Shown here one piece after another: positions 26,275-33,883 of a stretch of DNA of 39,371 nucleotides; position 1 is the stretch's first letter, and each line of letters starts with the position of its first letter. The notes under the pieces were generated by a model. The model made no database searches. It saw only the letters and a list, made by a program, of their open reading frames with translations, and was not told where the DNA came from. The translations under genes and the position numbers were made by a program. This DNA comes from Bacteroidia bacterium (GTDB taxonomy: Bacteria; Bacteroidota; Bacteroidia; Bacteroidales; Prolixibacteraceae), in NCBI GenBank assembly GCA_026391315.1, contig JAPLDT010000056.1, forward strand, positions 1 to 39,371. The letters are read 5' to 3'.

Positions 26275-26688
26275 TTTATAGTATTAAGTTTATTCATCTA
26301 ACAAGAGGGACAATGCAAAAACTCCTGATAATCAGCATTACAAGCATAACCCGGCCAGATGTAAAGATTATTTCAGAAAATTACTCATTTTCAAGAGACC
26401 ACAAAAGTAATGGATTGAAAGCATTTTTTCATTGTGAAGCCTTCGTGTCCTGGTGTCTTGGTGGCAAGAAAAGAATGCCAGAAAGGCTCAAAGGCACAAA
26501 GGTTTCACTAAGAATCTTGCACCCAATGCAACAAGGACAAAGAAATGCGAAATTGAGATATTTTATTGACATACTGGACATTACAATCAAACATCAAAAA
26601 TATTCAGTGATATTTAAACGATTTAGGTGATACTATAGCGATTTATCATTTTGATTGGTTACCTTTGCAGCATTAAGAAGACAAGCAA
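26275..26688. other. Intergenic gap with a degenerate inverted repeat
   Basis: 414 bp with no supportable gene. Between about 26428 and 26510, GTGAAGCCTTCGTGTCC and its imperfect complement CTCAAAGGCACAAAGGTTTCAC form a long, worn inverted repeat of the same family as the hairpin at 24969. A frame through it has no codon or motif support. Confidence 0.5.
26660..26667 (+). promoter_or_regulatory. Candidate -7 box for the DUF6132 gene
   Basis: TACCTTTG fits TAnnTTTG and lies 21 bp before the ATG, a typical distance. The -33 region is poor. Confidence 0.4.
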
Positions 26689-26934
26689 ATGGAAAATAAC
26701 ATAGATACCGATCCGAAAGAAAAAACCCTGAAAGAACTTCTTGCAACCTGGAGTTTCTGGAAACCTTTGGTGGCCGTTGCCATCGGGGGAACCCTTGGAT
26801 TTCTCAATTATTATTATGTCGGTTGTACCTCCGGTAGTTGTGGCATTACCAGCAATCCCTACCTCAGCATAGCTGTTGGTGGAATGATGGGATTGTTTGT
26901 GGTAAAAAGTCCCTGTGCCAGAGGAAGATGTTAA
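26689..26934 (+). CDS. DUF6132-family small membrane protein
   Basis: 81 residues with two predicted helices (about 24-45 and 60-76). VGCTSGSCGITSNPYLSIAV is the signature of the DUF6132 family, with two conserved cysteines, and the tail CARGRC adds two more. The function of the family is unknown; its members often lie beside rhodanese, thioredoxin and DUF2892 genes. Here a thioredoxin lipoprotein, DUF2892, a second thioredoxin and a 4Fe-4S protein follow on the same strand, so a sulfur or thiol redox role is inferred. Confidence 0.8.
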   Translation: MENNIDTDPKEKTLKELLATWSFWKPLVAVAIGGTLGFLNYYYVGCTSGSCGITSNPYLSIAVGGMMGLFVVKSPCARGRC

Positions 26935-26964
26935 TCTCAAACAAAATCAAATATCAGAAAAAAT

Positions 26965-27042
26965 GAAATACCCATAAGAATATTTACATACAACCGTAAA
27001 TGAATATTTGGGTATTCCATACGACCTTTAAAAAACAAATTA
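26965..27042 (+). promoter_or_regulatory. Conserved 78-bp leader element, copy C (before thioredoxin lipoprotein)
   Basis: It begins GAAATACCCATAAG, contains CCGTAAATGAATATTTGGGT and ATTCCATACGACC, and ends TTTAAAAAACAAATTA, 7 bp before the ATG, the same distance as copy A. A possible five-codon frame ATG AAA TAC CCA TAA opens it. Confidence 0.75.
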
Positions 27043-27049
27043 TATACGT

Positions 27050-27508
27050 ATGAAAATTATTTCAACACCCCTATTGCTCGGATTGATGTTACTCTTTACC
27101 AATTGTCATGCAGGCAATCCGGTGAAAACGAACGCCACTGTCAATTCAGGAAATGTCATTGTGCTGACAAATGAGACCTTTAAGCAAAAGGTATTCAATT
27201 ACGACTTGAACAAAAGTTGGAAATATGAGGGCAACCTCCCTGCCATAGTTGATTTCTATGCGGATTGGTGCGGACCATGCCGTAAACTTTCGCCCATGGT
27301 AGAGGAGCTTGCAAAGAAATACAATGGCAAGATTATCGTTTACAAAGTCGACACTGATGTGCAGCAACAGCTGGCCCAAAGCATGGGTATTTCCAATCTG
27401 CCTACCTTGCTGTTCATTCCTGTTAAAGGGCAACCAAGGTCCACTGTTGGACTTGTACCCAATGAAACGCTAGAGAAGGCAATCAATGAGGTTTTGTTGG
27501 TTAAATAA
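27050..27508 (+). CDS. Thioredoxin-fold lipoprotein
   Basis: 152 residues, with signal peptide and lipobox LFTNC (Cys19). The thioredoxin domain has PAIVDFYADWCGPCRKLSPM (Cys74, Cys77) and the cis-Pro loop GISNLPTLLFI. The classic WCGPC points to disulfide reduction, here on the periplasmic face of a membrane. It starts a row of redox genes: DUF2892, a membrane-tethered thioredoxin and a 4Fe-4S protein. A 200-bp MITE-like element separates it from the next gene, so the cluster may not be a single transcript. It carries copy C of the conserved leader element. Confidence 0.9.
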   Translation: MKIISTPLLLGLMLLFTNCHAGNPVKTNATVNSGNVIVLTNETFKQKVFNYDLNKSWKYEGNLPAIVDFYADWCGPCRKLSPMVEELAKKYNGKIIVYKVDTDVQQQLAQSMGISNLPTLLFIPVKGQPRSTVGLVPNETLEKAINEVLLVK

Positions 27509-27555
27509 TACCAATCTATAACCTGCTCAAAAGAATAGTATTTTACAAATACCTG

Positions 27556-27758
27556 AGAGCCTGTTTAAAAATTGTTTTTTTGTCCCGTTAGGGATATAAT
27601 ATCGGTAGCATATGGATTAAGATCTAAATTTCGTCCCGTACGGGCCGGGATATTTTGCGGTAAATTTTCTTTCTACCGACATTTTGTGCCTACGACACAG
27701 TCCTGATCCAGTGATTTCTGATGAATAAAATAGGAACCATAAAATTTAAACAGTTTCT
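27556..27758. mobile_element. MITE-like element, copy 2
   Basis: The left end AGAGCCTGTTTAAAAATT and right end AAAATTTAAACAGTTTCT are imperfect inverted repeats that match the ends of the 15767-15956 element. Both copies continue inward with a T run and then a CCC-TA-GGG palindrome followed by TAATATC. Inner palindromes here include GTCCCGTTAGGGA and GTCCCGTACGGGC. It is non-coding. Confidence 0.6.
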
Positions 27759-27799
27759 GAATATAATGAGTTAGTTATTACAATTAAAAAATTGAACAG

Positions 27800-28003
27800 A
27801 TGAAAAAGAACATGGGGAACCTCGACAAAGGAATCAGAATCCTGATCGCAGCTATTATTGCAATTCTCGCATACACAAAAGTATTGGACGGAACTCTGGC
27901 AATTGTATTGCTTATCCTGGCCGGAGTATTTGTATTGACAAGTATTGTTGGATTTTGTCCGCTCTATGCGGTATTAGGGATTCAAACGAACAAGAAGAAG
28001 TAA
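27800..28003 (+). CDS. DUF2892 (YgaP-like) inner-membrane protein
   Basis: 67 residues: MGNLDKGIRILIAAIIAILA starts the family pattern, followed by a second helix and VGFCPLYAVLGI, which is the typical DUF2892 end with its single Cys. The family is often fused to, or encoded beside, rhodanese domains and thioredoxins. It is 6 bp before the membrane-tethered thioredoxin, strongly suggesting co-expression. The exact role is unknown. Confidence 0.85.
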   Translation: MKKNMGNLDKGIRILIAAIIAILAYTKVLDGTLAIVLLILAGVFVLTSIVGFCPLYAVLGIQTNKKK

Positions 28004-28009
28004 GAAAAT

Positions 28010-28429
28010 ATGGGAATAGGAATTTTATTCGGAATCACTGCCCTACTTATGTTTGCAGGGTATGTTTACTGGTCTTTTCGTAAGATGAAGAACATGCCGG
28101 TAGTGGCCGATCACAAAAAAATCAGGCAATTTACTGATCAAAATTTCAATCAGCAGATCAAAAAGGGAATTGTGCTCGTTGATTTTTGGGCATCCTGGTG
28201 CGCGCCCTGTAAAATGATGGCTCCGATCCTGAATGATGTCGCGGATGTGATCACAGACGGCAAAACTGTTGGCAAAGTCAACGTCGAAGTAGCCCGCGAA
28301 GTCTCGGCCAAATACAACATCCGGAGCATTCCGACCATGGTTCTGTTCAAGGATGGAAAGGAGATCAACCGGTTTGTAGGAATCAAAACGAAAGAATTTC
28401 TGCTCAAAGAGATGGCTGGAGTGAAGTAA
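28010..28429 (+). CDS. Membrane-tethered thioredoxin
   Basis: 139 residues. An N-terminal helix (about 2-22) lacks a lipobox or cleavage site and probably anchors the protein. The thioredoxin domain has VLVDFWASWCAPCKMMAP (Cys64, Cys67) and NIRSIPTMVLFKDGKE with the cis-proline. WCAPC is a common variant of WCGPC. The orientation of the domain is uncertain: basic residues RKMKNMP follow the helix, which could favour a cytoplasmic domain. It lies between DUF2892 (6 bp) and a 4Fe-4S membrane protein (43 bp), fitting a thiol/Fe-S electron-transfer set. Confidence 0.9.
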   Translation: MGIGILFGITALLMFAGYVYWSFRKMKNMPVVADHKKIRQFTDQNFNQQIKKGIVLVDFWASWCAPCKMMAPILNDVADVITDGKTVGKVNVEVAREVSAKYNIRSIPTMVLFKDGKEINRFVGIKTKEFLLKEMAGVK

Positions 28430-28472
28430 GGATGAGAAAAGGAAATAAGTTGAAATTAGGTAGAAATATTTA

Positions 28473-28982
28473 ATGAGAAGTATTTTAAAGGTATTGGTTA
28501 GCAGCCGGTTCTATATCCTGGCAGTATTGGGCATATCCCTGTATTTAGCAATCAACCAGCTTCATATCTCACTCTGGTGGGTGCTGCTGGCCGGAGTGAT
28601 CATGGGGATTATTTTTGGTAAGGTATTTTGCAGGTGGGTTTGTCCGATGGGGTTGATCATGGAGATCATGATGAGCCTGAGTCCCGATGGTAAGACAAGG
28701 CAAATGTACCAATACCACAAGATCGGATGCCCAATTGCCTGGATTTCGGGCTATCTCAACAAATTCTCACTTTTTCGCATCCGCCTGAACGAAAGCTCCT
28801 GCATTACCTGCGGCAAATGCGACAAACAGTGCTACATCGTAGCCATGGAACCCCAAAAATACAGCCTTTACAAGTCGGAACTGAATAATCCGGGAAGCAG
28901 CTATACCTGTTCCAAATGTTTGCAATGCGTAGCTTCTTGTCCAAATGGCAGCTTGAATTACAATGTGCACAACAAAATTTGA
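28473..28982 (+). CDS. NapH/YccM-like membrane 4Fe-4S protein
   Basis: 169 residues with two N-terminal helices (about 12-28 and 33-52) and the NapH-type motif FCRWVCPMGLIMEI at the membrane edge. Two ferredoxin-like clusters follow: SCITCGKCDKQC and YTCSKCLQCVASCPNG. Proteins of this kind pass electrons between quinones or cytoplasmic donors and periplasmic partners. It is shorter than NapH (about 270), having only two clear helices. Following two thioredoxins and DUF2892, it could supply reductant across the membrane, an inference. Confidence 0.85.
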   Translation: MRSILKVLVSSRFYILAVLGISLYLAINQLHISLWWVLLAGVIMGIIFGKVFCRWVCPMGLIMEIMMSLSPDGKTRQMYQYHKIGCPIAWISGYLNKFSLFRIRLNESSCITCGKCDKQCYIVAMEPQKYSLYKSELNNPGSSYTCSKCLQCVASCPNGSLNYNVHNKI

Positions 28983-29013
28983 AACCGGAAGTGTTTTAAT
29001 AAGATTTGGTTCT

Positions 29014-29021
29014 TATCTTTG
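29014..29021 (+). promoter_or_regulatory. Candidate -7 box for the GH3 gene
   Basis: TATCTTTG fits TAnnTTTG perfectly and lies 50 bp before the GH3 ATG. A matching -33 is not clear. Confidence 0.35.
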
Positions 29022-29071
29022 GTGGATACTATTGATACACCGGGAATTCAACTTACTACAAAACTACTTCC

Positions 29072-31444
29072 ATGAGACTACAAAATCTTTTCATTGGTGG
29101 GCTGACTATTATTGCGGCTCAAATTCTGATGCAATCCTGCGCAGAAAAACCTCAAAATCAATTAGGTAAAGGCAGTATCGCCAATGTCATTGCCGCCCTG
29201 ACACCTGCAGAGAAAATTGGTCTGACAGTAGGTGACGGCAAGTTTTTGCCCACTGTCGCTTCTCCGTCAACAGATCAGGGAACTGGAATTATCATCGCCA
29301 ACCAAAACTCAAAACTGGTGGTGCCCAGGCTTTTAATCAGCTCATCACCCTTGACCGACGGACCCTCCGGGGTTAACCGGGATCCTCATCCGGCGGGAGC
29401 CAAAGAATATATCTATTCAACCGCATTCCCGACATCTACCTGCCTTGCCGCTACCTGGAACACAGAGATGGTTGAGAAAGTCGGAAAAGCTTTGGGTAAT
29501 GAAGCGCTTGAATATGATTACGATCTGATCCTGATGCCTGCCCTTAACCTGCACCGGAACCCGAAATGTGGGCGCAACTTCGAATACTATTCAGAAGATC
29601 CGCTGCTCTCCGGAAAGGCTGCCGCGGCAATGGTGAAAGGAGTTCAGTCAAACGGTGTTGGTGCGACGCTAAAACATTTTCTTGCCAACAACCAGGAGAC
29701 CAACCGCCGAACCTACAACGCGGTAGTCAGCCAAAGGGCATTGCGCGAAATATACATGCGTGGATTTGAGATCGCGGTAAAGGAGTCGAAGCCGGCTGCC
29801 ATCATGACCTCCTACAACAAATTAAATGGATTTTATACTGCCGAGACACCTGAACTTCTGAATGAAATAGTTCGTAAGGAGTGGGGATTTAATGGCGTCT
29901 TCATGACCGACTTTGATGGATACGGCAGTGCAGTGGCCAAAGTACGCGCCGGCAACAATATGCTAATGGGTGGTAACATGGATGAAGTGAAGGAACTCAC
30001 CGCCGCTTTGAAAGATAAAACGCTGGATGAGTCAACGCTCAGCAAAAACCTGGTTTATAACATGCAACTTAAACTGAATTCTCCCCGGTCGAAGGGATTC
30101 AAACCCTCCATGAAACCCGATTTGGAAGCACATGCCAGGATAGCCAGGGAGGCCGCTTCGGAAGGGATGGTATTGCTTAAAAACGAAAAAAATGCCCTGC
30201 CTTTTGATGGATTGAAATCTGTGGCTCTGTTTGGCAAGATTTCTTACTATCTGATCGAAGCTGGAACCGGAAGTGGCAGCATCCGCAGCAACAAATATGC
30301 CATATCGCTCAACGATGGCATGAAAGCGGCAGGTTTCCAAATCTCAAAAGATCTGGAGGATACCTATACTGCTTTTAATGCCAAGATTATGTCGGATAAC
30401 CTGGTGCCCGACTATTTCAACAATCCTTTCATGCTGGCCGCAAACGGGGTAAAGGACGGCAAAGCCCCTCCCCACTTCAAGAAAAGATTGATTCCCTTTC
30501 ATGATGAATTGAATCTGACAAAAGAACAAATAGCAAAAGAGGTGCCCAATTCTGATGTTGCAGTGATCACACTTGGCCGTAGCGGCGGTGAAGGTTACGA
30601 AAACGGATATTTCCCAAGTTCAGGGAACGAAATTAACCTGGTCCGCAATGTTTGTGATGCCTACCATGCAGCCGGTAAAAAGGTGGTGGTAGTCCTCAAC
30701 GTCGGCGGCGTCTCCGAAACCGCCAGCTGGAGAGATTATCCGGATGCCATTTTGCTTGCCTGGCAACCCGGACAAGAGGGTGGACATGCTATTGCCGATA
30801 TTTTAAAAGGAGCAGTCAACCCATCAGGCAAACTGCCGGACTCCTTCCCGCTTAAGGTCGATGATGTACCTTCCGCAAAATCCTTTCCTGGAGAGCCGGC
30901 CGAAAATCCCATCAACTCTTTTTACAACGAAGGAATCTATACCGGATATAGGTATTATGACTCTTTCAAGGTGCCTGTCGCTTATGAATTTGGCTTCGGT
31001 TTATCCTATACTACTTTTGAATATTCTGGCCTGAAGCTGAGCAGCAATACTTTTGAAGGCAAACTAACCGTTTCTGTTATGGTAAAAAACAGCGGCAAAG
31101 TGGCCGGGAAAGAGATTGTTCAGCTATATCTTTCAGCTCCTGACGCAGAGGTTGAGAAACCAACTGAGGAATTGAAAGGATTTGCCAAGACAAACTTGCT
31201 TCAGCCAGGTGAATCTCAGCAACTTACCTTTGACTTGGATCCACGTTCCCTGGCCTCCTTCCGGAGCGGTATCAGTTCATGGGTGGCTGACAAAGGGGAT
31301 TACCAGGTCAGAATTGGAGCATCATCCAAAGATATCAGGTTAAACGCCACCTTCAATCTGGCGAATGAGCTACTCGTCGAAAAAGTTCATGACGTCCTTT
31401 ATCCAAACTTTGCCATGAAAGAGCTGAGCAAGAAAAATAAATAA
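29072..31444 (+). CDS. GH3-family beta-glycosidase lipoprotein
   Basis: 790 residues, with a signal peptide ending MQSC (Cys23) that suggests lipid anchoring. The N-terminal TIM barrel has SSPLTDGPSGVNRDPH, ALNLHRNPKCGRNFEYYSED and GATLKHFLANNQETNR, and the nucleophile Asp in GVFMTDFDGYG (Asp280). The alpha/beta sandwich has EGMVLLKNEKNALPFDG, and a fibronectin-III-like domain closes the protein (about 690-770). This is the standard three-domain beta-glucosidase or beta-xylosidase layout. The substrate cannot be told from the sequence. Its stop is 19 bp before the next gene, suggesting co-transcription. Confidence 0.92.
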   Translation: MRLQNLFIGGLTIIAAQILMQSCAEKPQNQLGKGSIANVIAALTPAEKIGLTVGDGKFLPTVASPSTDQGTGIIIANQNSKLVVPRLLISSSPLTDGPSGVNRDPHPAGAKEYIYSTAFPTSTCLAATWNTEMVEKVGKALGNEALEYDYDLILMPALNLHRNPKCGRNFEYYSEDPLLSGKAAAAMVKGVQSNGVGATLKHFLANNQETNRRTYNAVVSQRALREIYMRGFEIAVKESKPAAIMTSYNKLNGFYTAETPELLNEIVRKEWGFNGVFMTDFDGYGSAVAKVRAGNNMLMGGNMDEVKELTAALKDKTLDESTLSKNLVYNMQLKLNSPRSKGFKPSMKPDLEAHARIAREAASEGMVLLKNEKNALPFDGLKSVALFGKISYYLIEAGTGSGSIRSNKYAISLNDGMKAAGFQISKDLEDTYTAFNAKIMSDNLVPDYFNNPFMLAANGVKDGKAPPHFKKRLIPFHDELNLTKEQIAKEVPNSDVAVITLGRSGGEGYENGYFPSSGNEINLVRNVCDAYHAAGKKVVVVLNVGGVSETASWRDYPDAILLAWQPGQEGGHAIADILKGAVNPSGKLPDSFPLKVDDVPSAKSFPGEPAENPINSFYNEGIYTGYRYYDSFKVPVAYEFGFGLSYTTFEYSGLKLSSNTFEGKLTVSVMVKNSGKVAGKEIVQLYLSAPDAEVEKPTEELKGFAKTNLLQPGESQQLTFDLDPRSLASFRSGISSWVADKGDYQVRIGASSKDIRLNATFNLANELLVEKVHDVLYPNFAMKELSKKNK

Positions 31445-31463
31445 CCTGAATAATGATATAGAC

Positions 31464-32903
31464 ATGATTTACCAATCACCAACCGAAATGAAAATAATTT
31501 TCAGAAATAAAAAATTAAATAGGAGTGGATTCCCAAATCTAATCTCAGGTGTTGCTCTTATATTTCTGTTCTTTCAGACACCTTTCGCTTTTACAAAGGG
31601 ATTAGAATCATTGCCTTTTGATAAAGATTCTAATCACTCTACTGGCTATGTGTGTGGCTCAACAAACAATCCGGACGGTAAAAGCCCGGATGAATCCATG
31701 AATCAAATAAAAAAACAGTTGGTATACGAATTAGAGTATGGCACTATTTCAAAAATCTACAGGAATACATACCACTCCCTTATCTCCCGAATGAAGGAGA
31801 ATGGATATCTGCAAGAATCGTTTACAGGGGCTTACAGAGGAGAATTTCCCAGAACTATTGGAGGTTATGTCTCTTTACTAATGGAGACAGAAGATTATTT
31901 GAGAATTCAACGATCGTTAGAATTTGTATTTGAGTCGATGATTCGGAATCATTTATCAAAGGTTCCCCATGTTATCGATTCGTTAAAAATATCAGCGGAT
32001 GGAACCGTTAATCAATGGTTTGAAACCGAAGATCAGGTCGACGGACGTGCTCATGTTGTGATGGCCTATGCAAGGTTTTGCCTTAAAAAAAATCAGCCGG
32101 AGTTTGAAAACAAGTACTATGAAATAGCCAAAAAAGAGGTTAAGTCATTTCTGGATCAGCCCTACTTTTACTACGTATATAAAAGCAACTTCTCCTGCAA
32201 TGCTATCCACCTGGTATTTAACTGCGCACTCGAACACAGTCGGGAAGGAAGAATGTGGTCGGTTTTTGACATATTAACTCAAAGTTTTGTCGGAGCCGCT
32301 GCGCAAAGTATGATGCAGCTCGCGGAAAGAAGAAACGATACCGAATTATATGAATATTTAAAGACCAGACTTGAAATACTAAAGGATGGGGTTGATAAAT
32401 ATTTGACCAGGGTGGTCGATGGGAAAAAAGTGTATTTGGAGATGCGCCTGCCTGATAGCAACTGGGGACAACCATTCACGGGAATGGGATGGCTTTGTTA
32501 CGGTCCGGTTGCATCTCAATGGGAACCCCTCGATCGTCAGGTTTTGAGGAATACCATCAATTTACTCAAACAAACACTTTTTATCAATGATGAATTGGAT
32601 AATAACCTCAAATATTTAGCCGCGGAATACGATGAAAAAGGCTCTGTCACCAAACTTGTAATAGGAAAAGCTATAGGGTGGGATATGGAGTATTGCAGAC
32701 AAGAAGGGGAGTATGATAAAATACTGGAGTGGTTTAAGTTTTTAAACAAATACCATGCAGATACGCCGATTTACGTGGAAAGCATGTTTTTTAAAGGAGG
32801 TAAATGGGTAAAGGCAGATTGTGGAAATGGCGAACAATCTGTGTGGTGGTGTTTTGCCATTGCCAGATTAAGAAAAGACCTTGGACTACCGGCGGTTAAT
32901 TAA
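31464..32903 (+). CDS. Secreted protein of unknown function, possible alpha/alpha-barrel glycosidase
   Basis: I do not recognise this 479-residue protein. An internal ATG at 31488 gives a more typical signal peptide (basic start, then GVALIFLFFQTPFAF). The mature part is helix-rich with aromatic motifs EDQVDGRAHVVMAYARFC, SNWGQPFTGMGWLCYGPVAS and GNGEQSVWWCFAIARLRKD. These recall the inner face of six-hairpin (alpha/alpha)6 glycosidases or lyases, but no family signature is certain. It follows a GH3 gene closely. It looks more A/T-rich than the GH3 and hydrogenase genes, which may mean recent acquisition. Confidence 0.6.
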   Translation: MIYQSPTEMKIIFRNKKLNRSGFPNLISGVALIFLFFQTPFAFTKGLESLPFDKDSNHSTGYVCGSTNNPDGKSPDESMNQIKKQLVYELEYGTISKIYRNTYHSLISRMKENGYLQESFTGAYRGEFPRTIGGYVSLLMETEDYLRIQRSLEFVFESMIRNHLSKVPHVIDSLKISADGTVNQWFETEDQVDGRAHVVMAYARFCLKKNQPEFENKYYEIAKKEVKSFLDQPYFYYVYKSNFSCNAIHLVFNCALEHSREGRMWSVFDILTQSFVGAAAQSMMQLAERRNDTELYEYLKTRLEILKDGVDKYLTRVVDGKKVYLEMRLPDSNWGQPFTGMGWLCYGPVASQWEPLDRQVLRNTINLLKQTLFINDELDNNLKYLAAEYDEKGSVTKLVIGKAIGWDMEYCRQEGEYDKILEWFKFLNKYHADTPIYVESMFFKGGKWVKADCGNGEQSVWWCFAIARLRKDLGLPAVN

Positions 32904-32956
32904 ATTTGGGTCTAATAAAAAATTACTTTTGCTATGGTATTCTAATATTTTTGGCG

Positions 32957-33568
32957 ATGGATGTACAACTTTTAATAGGAAGCTTTGTAGCGTTATTGGC
33001 ATTGATTAATCCGATTCAAAAGATTTTTGTCATCACCTCATTACAAAACCAGTTCACAGACAAGGAATTGAGGTACTTATCTGCCAAATCGACCTTAACA
33101 GCATTGATTATTCTGATCTTCTTTTTATTCCTTGGCCATTTGATTTTTAACTATGTATTTCATATTCAACTCTATGCCTTTCAGGTCACCTGTGGAGTTG
33201 TATTGTTTTACAATGGTGTAACGGGACTTCAAAAAGGCGCTTTTTTGCAAGTTGATCAAAATATCAAGCTGTCCGATCTTTCCGCAGTACCAATTGCAAT
33301 GCCAATGATTGCTGGTCCTGCAACCATCACTGCTGTGGTCACTTTTCCGGCCCACTACGGGAAACCCATAACCATCATTGCGATAATTTTGGCATTGTCG
33401 ACCAACCTTTTGTTAATGCTTTTCGCTAAAAATATTGGAAGATTATTTTCGAAGTTCAACCTCATGAATGCGCTAACACGGATAACAGGACTAATTGTTG
33501 CCACTATCGGAGTCCAGATGGTCTTTACCGGTATAACCAATTTTATCGGGACTTTGGTTGCAAAATAA
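32957..33568 (+). CDS. MarC-family integral membrane protein
   Basis: From ATG 32957 (MDVQLLIGSFVALLALINPI) the protein has about 203 residues and six membrane helices. The family pattern includes NPIQKIFVITSL, PIAMPMIAGPATITAVV and the end RITGLIVATIGVQMVFTGI. An upstream in-frame TTG would add 17 residues, but the family normally begins at this ATG. The role of MarC proteins is not settled; a link to multiple antibiotic resistance has been doubted. It may be co-transcribed with the preceding gene. Confidence 0.88.
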   Translation: MDVQLLIGSFVALLALINPIQKIFVITSLQNQFTDKELRYLSAKSTLTALIILIFFLFLGHLIFNYVFHIQLYAFQVTCGVVLFYNGVTGLQKGAFLQVDQNIKLSDLSAVPIAMPMIAGPATITAVVTFPAHYGKPITIIAIILALSTNLLLMLFAKNIGRLFSKFNLMNALTRITGLIVATIGVQMVFTGITNFIGTLVAK

Positions 33569-33618
33569 TTTGAACATACCAGGAACACTTTAAGCCAATT
33601 ATAAAAAGGTTACAAATA

Positions 33619-33649
33619 ATAATACCCACTGATTATCAGCGGGTATTAT
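33619..33649 (-). terminator. Hairpin downstream of tRNA-Leu, also behind the MarC gene
   Basis: ATAATACCCACTGA and TCAGCGGGTATTAT pair around TTA with one mismatch (a G-T wobble on the minus-strand transcript). The placement between two converging genes suggests a shared terminator. Confidence 0.65.
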
Positions 33650-33659
33650 CAATCTTATG

Positions 33660-33743
33660 TGCCCAGAACAAGACTCGAACTTGCACAAGCTTGCGCTCAC
33701 TAGTCCCTGAAACTAGCGTGTCTACCAATTTCACCATCTGGGC
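33660..33743 (-). tRNA. tRNA-Leu, anticodon CAG
   Basis: The minus strand folds into a class II tRNA of 84 bases. The acceptor stem is GCCCAGA/TCTGGGC with discriminator A, and the D-arm segment is TGAAATTGGTAGACACGC. The anticodon stem-loop CTAGT-TTCAGGG-ACTAG gives CAG (reads CUG, Leu). A variable arm GAGCGCAAGCTT is present, and the T-arm is GCAAGTTCGAGTCTTGT. The 3' CCA is not encoded. The long variable arm is as expected for leucine. Confidence 0.96.
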
Positions 33744-33797
33744 GGAAAGGCGTTGCAAATATATACTTTTCAACGAAAAACAAAAAACGCAACGCCT

Positions 33798-33883
33798 AAG
33801 TTATGAGTTATGAGTTATAAGTTAGGACGCACTATCTCAATTTATTACAACTCCCATCACTCATAACTCATAACTTATAACTT
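33798..33883. repeat. Imperfect 25-bp inverted repeat of TTATGAG/TTATAAG units
   Basis: The arm at 33798-33822 (AAGTTATGAGTTATGAG, TTATAAGT) pairs with 33859-33883 with two mismatches. The right arm touches the DPP IV stop codon, so it may act in termination. Each arm is itself a three-fold short tandem repeat. Confidence 0.6.

Noticed and set aside
26262-26630. 122-residue frame between the TlpA-like and DUF6132 genes
   Set aside because: It crosses a degenerate intergenic inverted repeat, has no recognisable domain and begins inside the opposite gene's start.
26964-26978. MKYP leader peptide in the conserved element
   Set aside because: ATG AAA TAC CCA TAA exists in copy C, but copy A reads on for 22 codons and copy B has TTG in a coding 3' end, so a conserved peptide is not supported.
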